Assembly: GCA_026399875.1 (NCBI GenBank)
Contig: JAPLQF010000033.1
Coordinates: 1 to 64,000 of the forward strand
Direction of reading: 5' to 3'
Length of the DNA stretch: 64,000 bases
From: Burkholderiales bacterium
Lineage (GTDB): Bacteria; Pseudomonadota; Gammaproteobacteria; Burkholderiales; Burkholderiaceae_E
Shown here: positions 62,816-64,000 of the stretch, one piece after another
Position numbering within the stretch: position 1 is the first letter of the stretch
Layout: every line of letters begins with the position of its first letter
The notes under the pieces: generated by a model
What the model was told of the DNA's origin: nothing
What the model saw: the letters and a program-made list of their open reading frames with translations, nothing else
Databases searched by the model: none
Position numbers and translations under genes: made by a program

Positions 62816-64000
62816 TCAGCGGATCGCACCCGAGGCACGCAGTTCAGCCACCTGCGCCGCCGACAGGCCGATCTCGCCGAGAATCTCATCGCTGTGTTCG
62901 CCGCGCTCAGGGGTGGCGGTGACAACCGCACCCGGTGTGCGCGACAGCTTGATCGCCTGGTTGAGGATATTCAACGTTCCCAGAGTCGGATGCTCAACCG
63001 CAACCGCCGCATTGAGATGCCTGACCTGCGCATCGGCGAAGACCTCACCCATGGCATGGATCGGTCCGCAGGGTACGCCGGCGGCATTGAGCGATTCGAC
63101 CCATTCGAGACTCGGGCGGCTGGCAAGCACTGCGTTGATTTCCTCGGCGAGCGCGGTGCGGTGGGTGGCGCGGCCCTGTGCGCTTGCAAAGCGCGGGTCA
63201 CTCATCAGATCGGGGCGACCGATGGCATCGCACAGTCGCTTCCATATGGCCGATCCCGCTGCAGCCACATTGATGAAGCCGTCTGCCGTGCGATAGGCCG
63301 AGGTCGGCATGCTGGTCGGATGGTCATTGCCCACCTGCGGCGGTACCTGGCCGTCCATCGTGTAGCGGGCTGCCTGAAAATCGAGGAGTGTGAGGCCTGC
63401 CTGCAGCAGGTTGCTCTGAACCCACTGGCCTTCGCCGGTGGTCTCGCGCTCGACGATGGCAGTCATGATGCCCAGCGCCGCCTGCAGTCCGGCAGTGACG
63501 TCGGCGACCGCAGCGCCCGCGCGCATCGGGCCCTGCCCGGCAAATCCGGTGACCGACATGATGCCGCACAGGCCCTGGGCAATCTGGTCGAAGCCCGGGC
63601 GGTCGCGATAGGGGCCGTCCTGGCCGAAGCCTGAAATGCTGGCGAGGATGATGCGCGGATTGATCTCGCGCAGCGAGGCATAGTCGATGCCGAGTCGGTC
63701 TTTCACATCCGGCCGATAGTTCTCGATCACGACATCGGCAGTCCTGACCAGAGTCAGAAAAACATTTTTTCCGGCTGGCGACTTCAGGTCGATCGCGATC
63801 GATCGTTTGTTGCGGTGCAGGTTCTGGAAGTCGGATCCATGACGGGCGCCGCCGAGATCCTCATCGCCCGCGGTTTCAACCTTGATGACGTCGGCACCGA
63901 AGTCGGCGAAGTGCCGCGCGCAGACCGGACCGGCGCGCACACGGGAAAGGTCAAGGACGCGCAGTCGGGACAGCGCCGAGGAAGCCTGGATTCTGGGCAT
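62816..64000 (-). CDS. CaiB/BaiF family CoA-transferase, at the window edge
   Basis: This is a family III CoA-transferase (394 residues as seen): LRVLDLSRVRAGPVCARHFADF, VIKVETAGDEDLGG, VVIENYRPDVKDRLGIDY, ISGFGQDGPYRDRPGFDQI and AAVADVTAGLQAALGI with the catalytic-type Asp. The ATG is the last codon of the window; it gives a natural family start, but a start beyond the window cannot be excluded. It heads the minus-strand run CoA-transferase, crotonase, Bug protein. Confidence 0.92.
   Translation of the reverse strand: MPRIQASSALSRLRVLDLSRVRAGPVCARHFADFGADVIKVETAGDEDLGGARHGSDFQNLHRNKRSIAIDLKSPAGKNVFLTLVRTADVVIENYRPDVKDRLGIDYASLREINPRIILASISGFGQDGPYRDRPGFDQIAQGLCGIMSVTGFAGQGPMRAGAAVADVTAGLQAALGIMTAIVERETTGEGQWVQSNLLQAGLTLLDFQAARYTMDGQVPPQVGNDHPTSMPTSAYRTADGFINVAAAGSAIWKRLCDAIGRPDLMSDPRFASAQGRATHRTALAEEINAVLASRPSLEWVESLNAAGVPCGPIHAMGEVFADAQVRHLNAAVAVEHPTLGTLNILNQAIKLSRTPGAVVTATPERGEHSDEILGEIGLSAAQVAELRASGAIR

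Overview
The window is a GC-rich (roughly two-thirds GC by eye), densely coded chromosomal segment from a Gram-negative bacterium, most likely a betaproteobacterium of the order Burkholderiales. The evidence is a tandem pair of OmpC-like porins, a Bug-type (TctC-like) periplasmic binding protein, several CaiB/BaiF CoA-transferases, a tetR-RND-pcm-rhodanese-tolC-waaA neighbourhood, and an MCE/Mla transporter whose permease carries a STAS-like domain. I see no insertion sequence, prophage, rRNA operon or CRISPR array. One tRNA gene, one TPP riboswitch and one clear intrinsic terminator are present.

Layout. 1-9 kb: the end of waaA (Kdo transferase) faces a six-gene minus-strand operon, tetR-adaptor-RND pump-pcm-rhodanese-tolC, that encodes a complete tripartite efflux system. 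A perfect 20-bp palindrome lies between tetR and a divergent EamA exporter. 9.9-10.6 kb: a vapBC toxin-antitoxin pair. 10.6-14.4 kb: an MBL-fold hydrolase, riboswitch-controlled thiC, a disordered small protein and a YkgJ-type cysteine-cluster protein. 14.5-23.2 kb: a MacA-type adaptor with an unusual duplicated helical module, a split MacB transporter, thiD, uppP, a family-2 glycosyltransferase and recQ, all on the plus strand. 23.2-25.9 kb: a 395-bp leader region, then a two-subunit acyl-CoA dehydrogenase. 26-31 kb (minus): two porins, trmB, thiG, a LEA-type lipoprotein and thiS. 31-33.3 kb: folE, tRNA-Gly(CCC), a histone-deacetylase-like amidohydrolase and a small lipoprotein. 33.5-39.4 kb: a YhaO/SbcD-like nuclease, a YhaN/SbcC-like ATPase and a WYL regulator. 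39.8-44 kb (minus): glutathione peroxidase and a four-gene MCE-type lipid transporter. 44-51.4 kb: an MlrC-like M81 hydrolase, an iron alcohol dehydrogenase and an MFS transporter, converging on an acyl-CoA ligase, VOC protein and CoA-transferase set. 51.4-56.3 kb: a large SWIM-SNF2 ATPase and an unknown lipoprotein. 56.3-64 kb: DUF2889 and CoA-transferase, DUF924, a TonB-dependent receptor, a Bug protein, a crotonase and another CoA-transferase.

Themes. Thiamine biosynthesis is scattered (thiC, thiD, thiS, thiG in three places) and mixed with envelope genes. Envelope transport dominates the left and centre: two tripartite-type efflux systems, MCE, porins and a TonB receptor. The right third is catabolic, built around CoA thioesters. 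The less ordinary items are the MacA adaptor with two tandem LTxxQ modules, the leader ORF plus mutually exclusive hairpins before the acyl-CoA dehydrogenase pair, the YhaO-YhaN-WYL module, a crotonase lacking both canonical catalytic glutamates, and in-frame short-period repeats in several proteins. Nothing here proves a new system; these are candidates.
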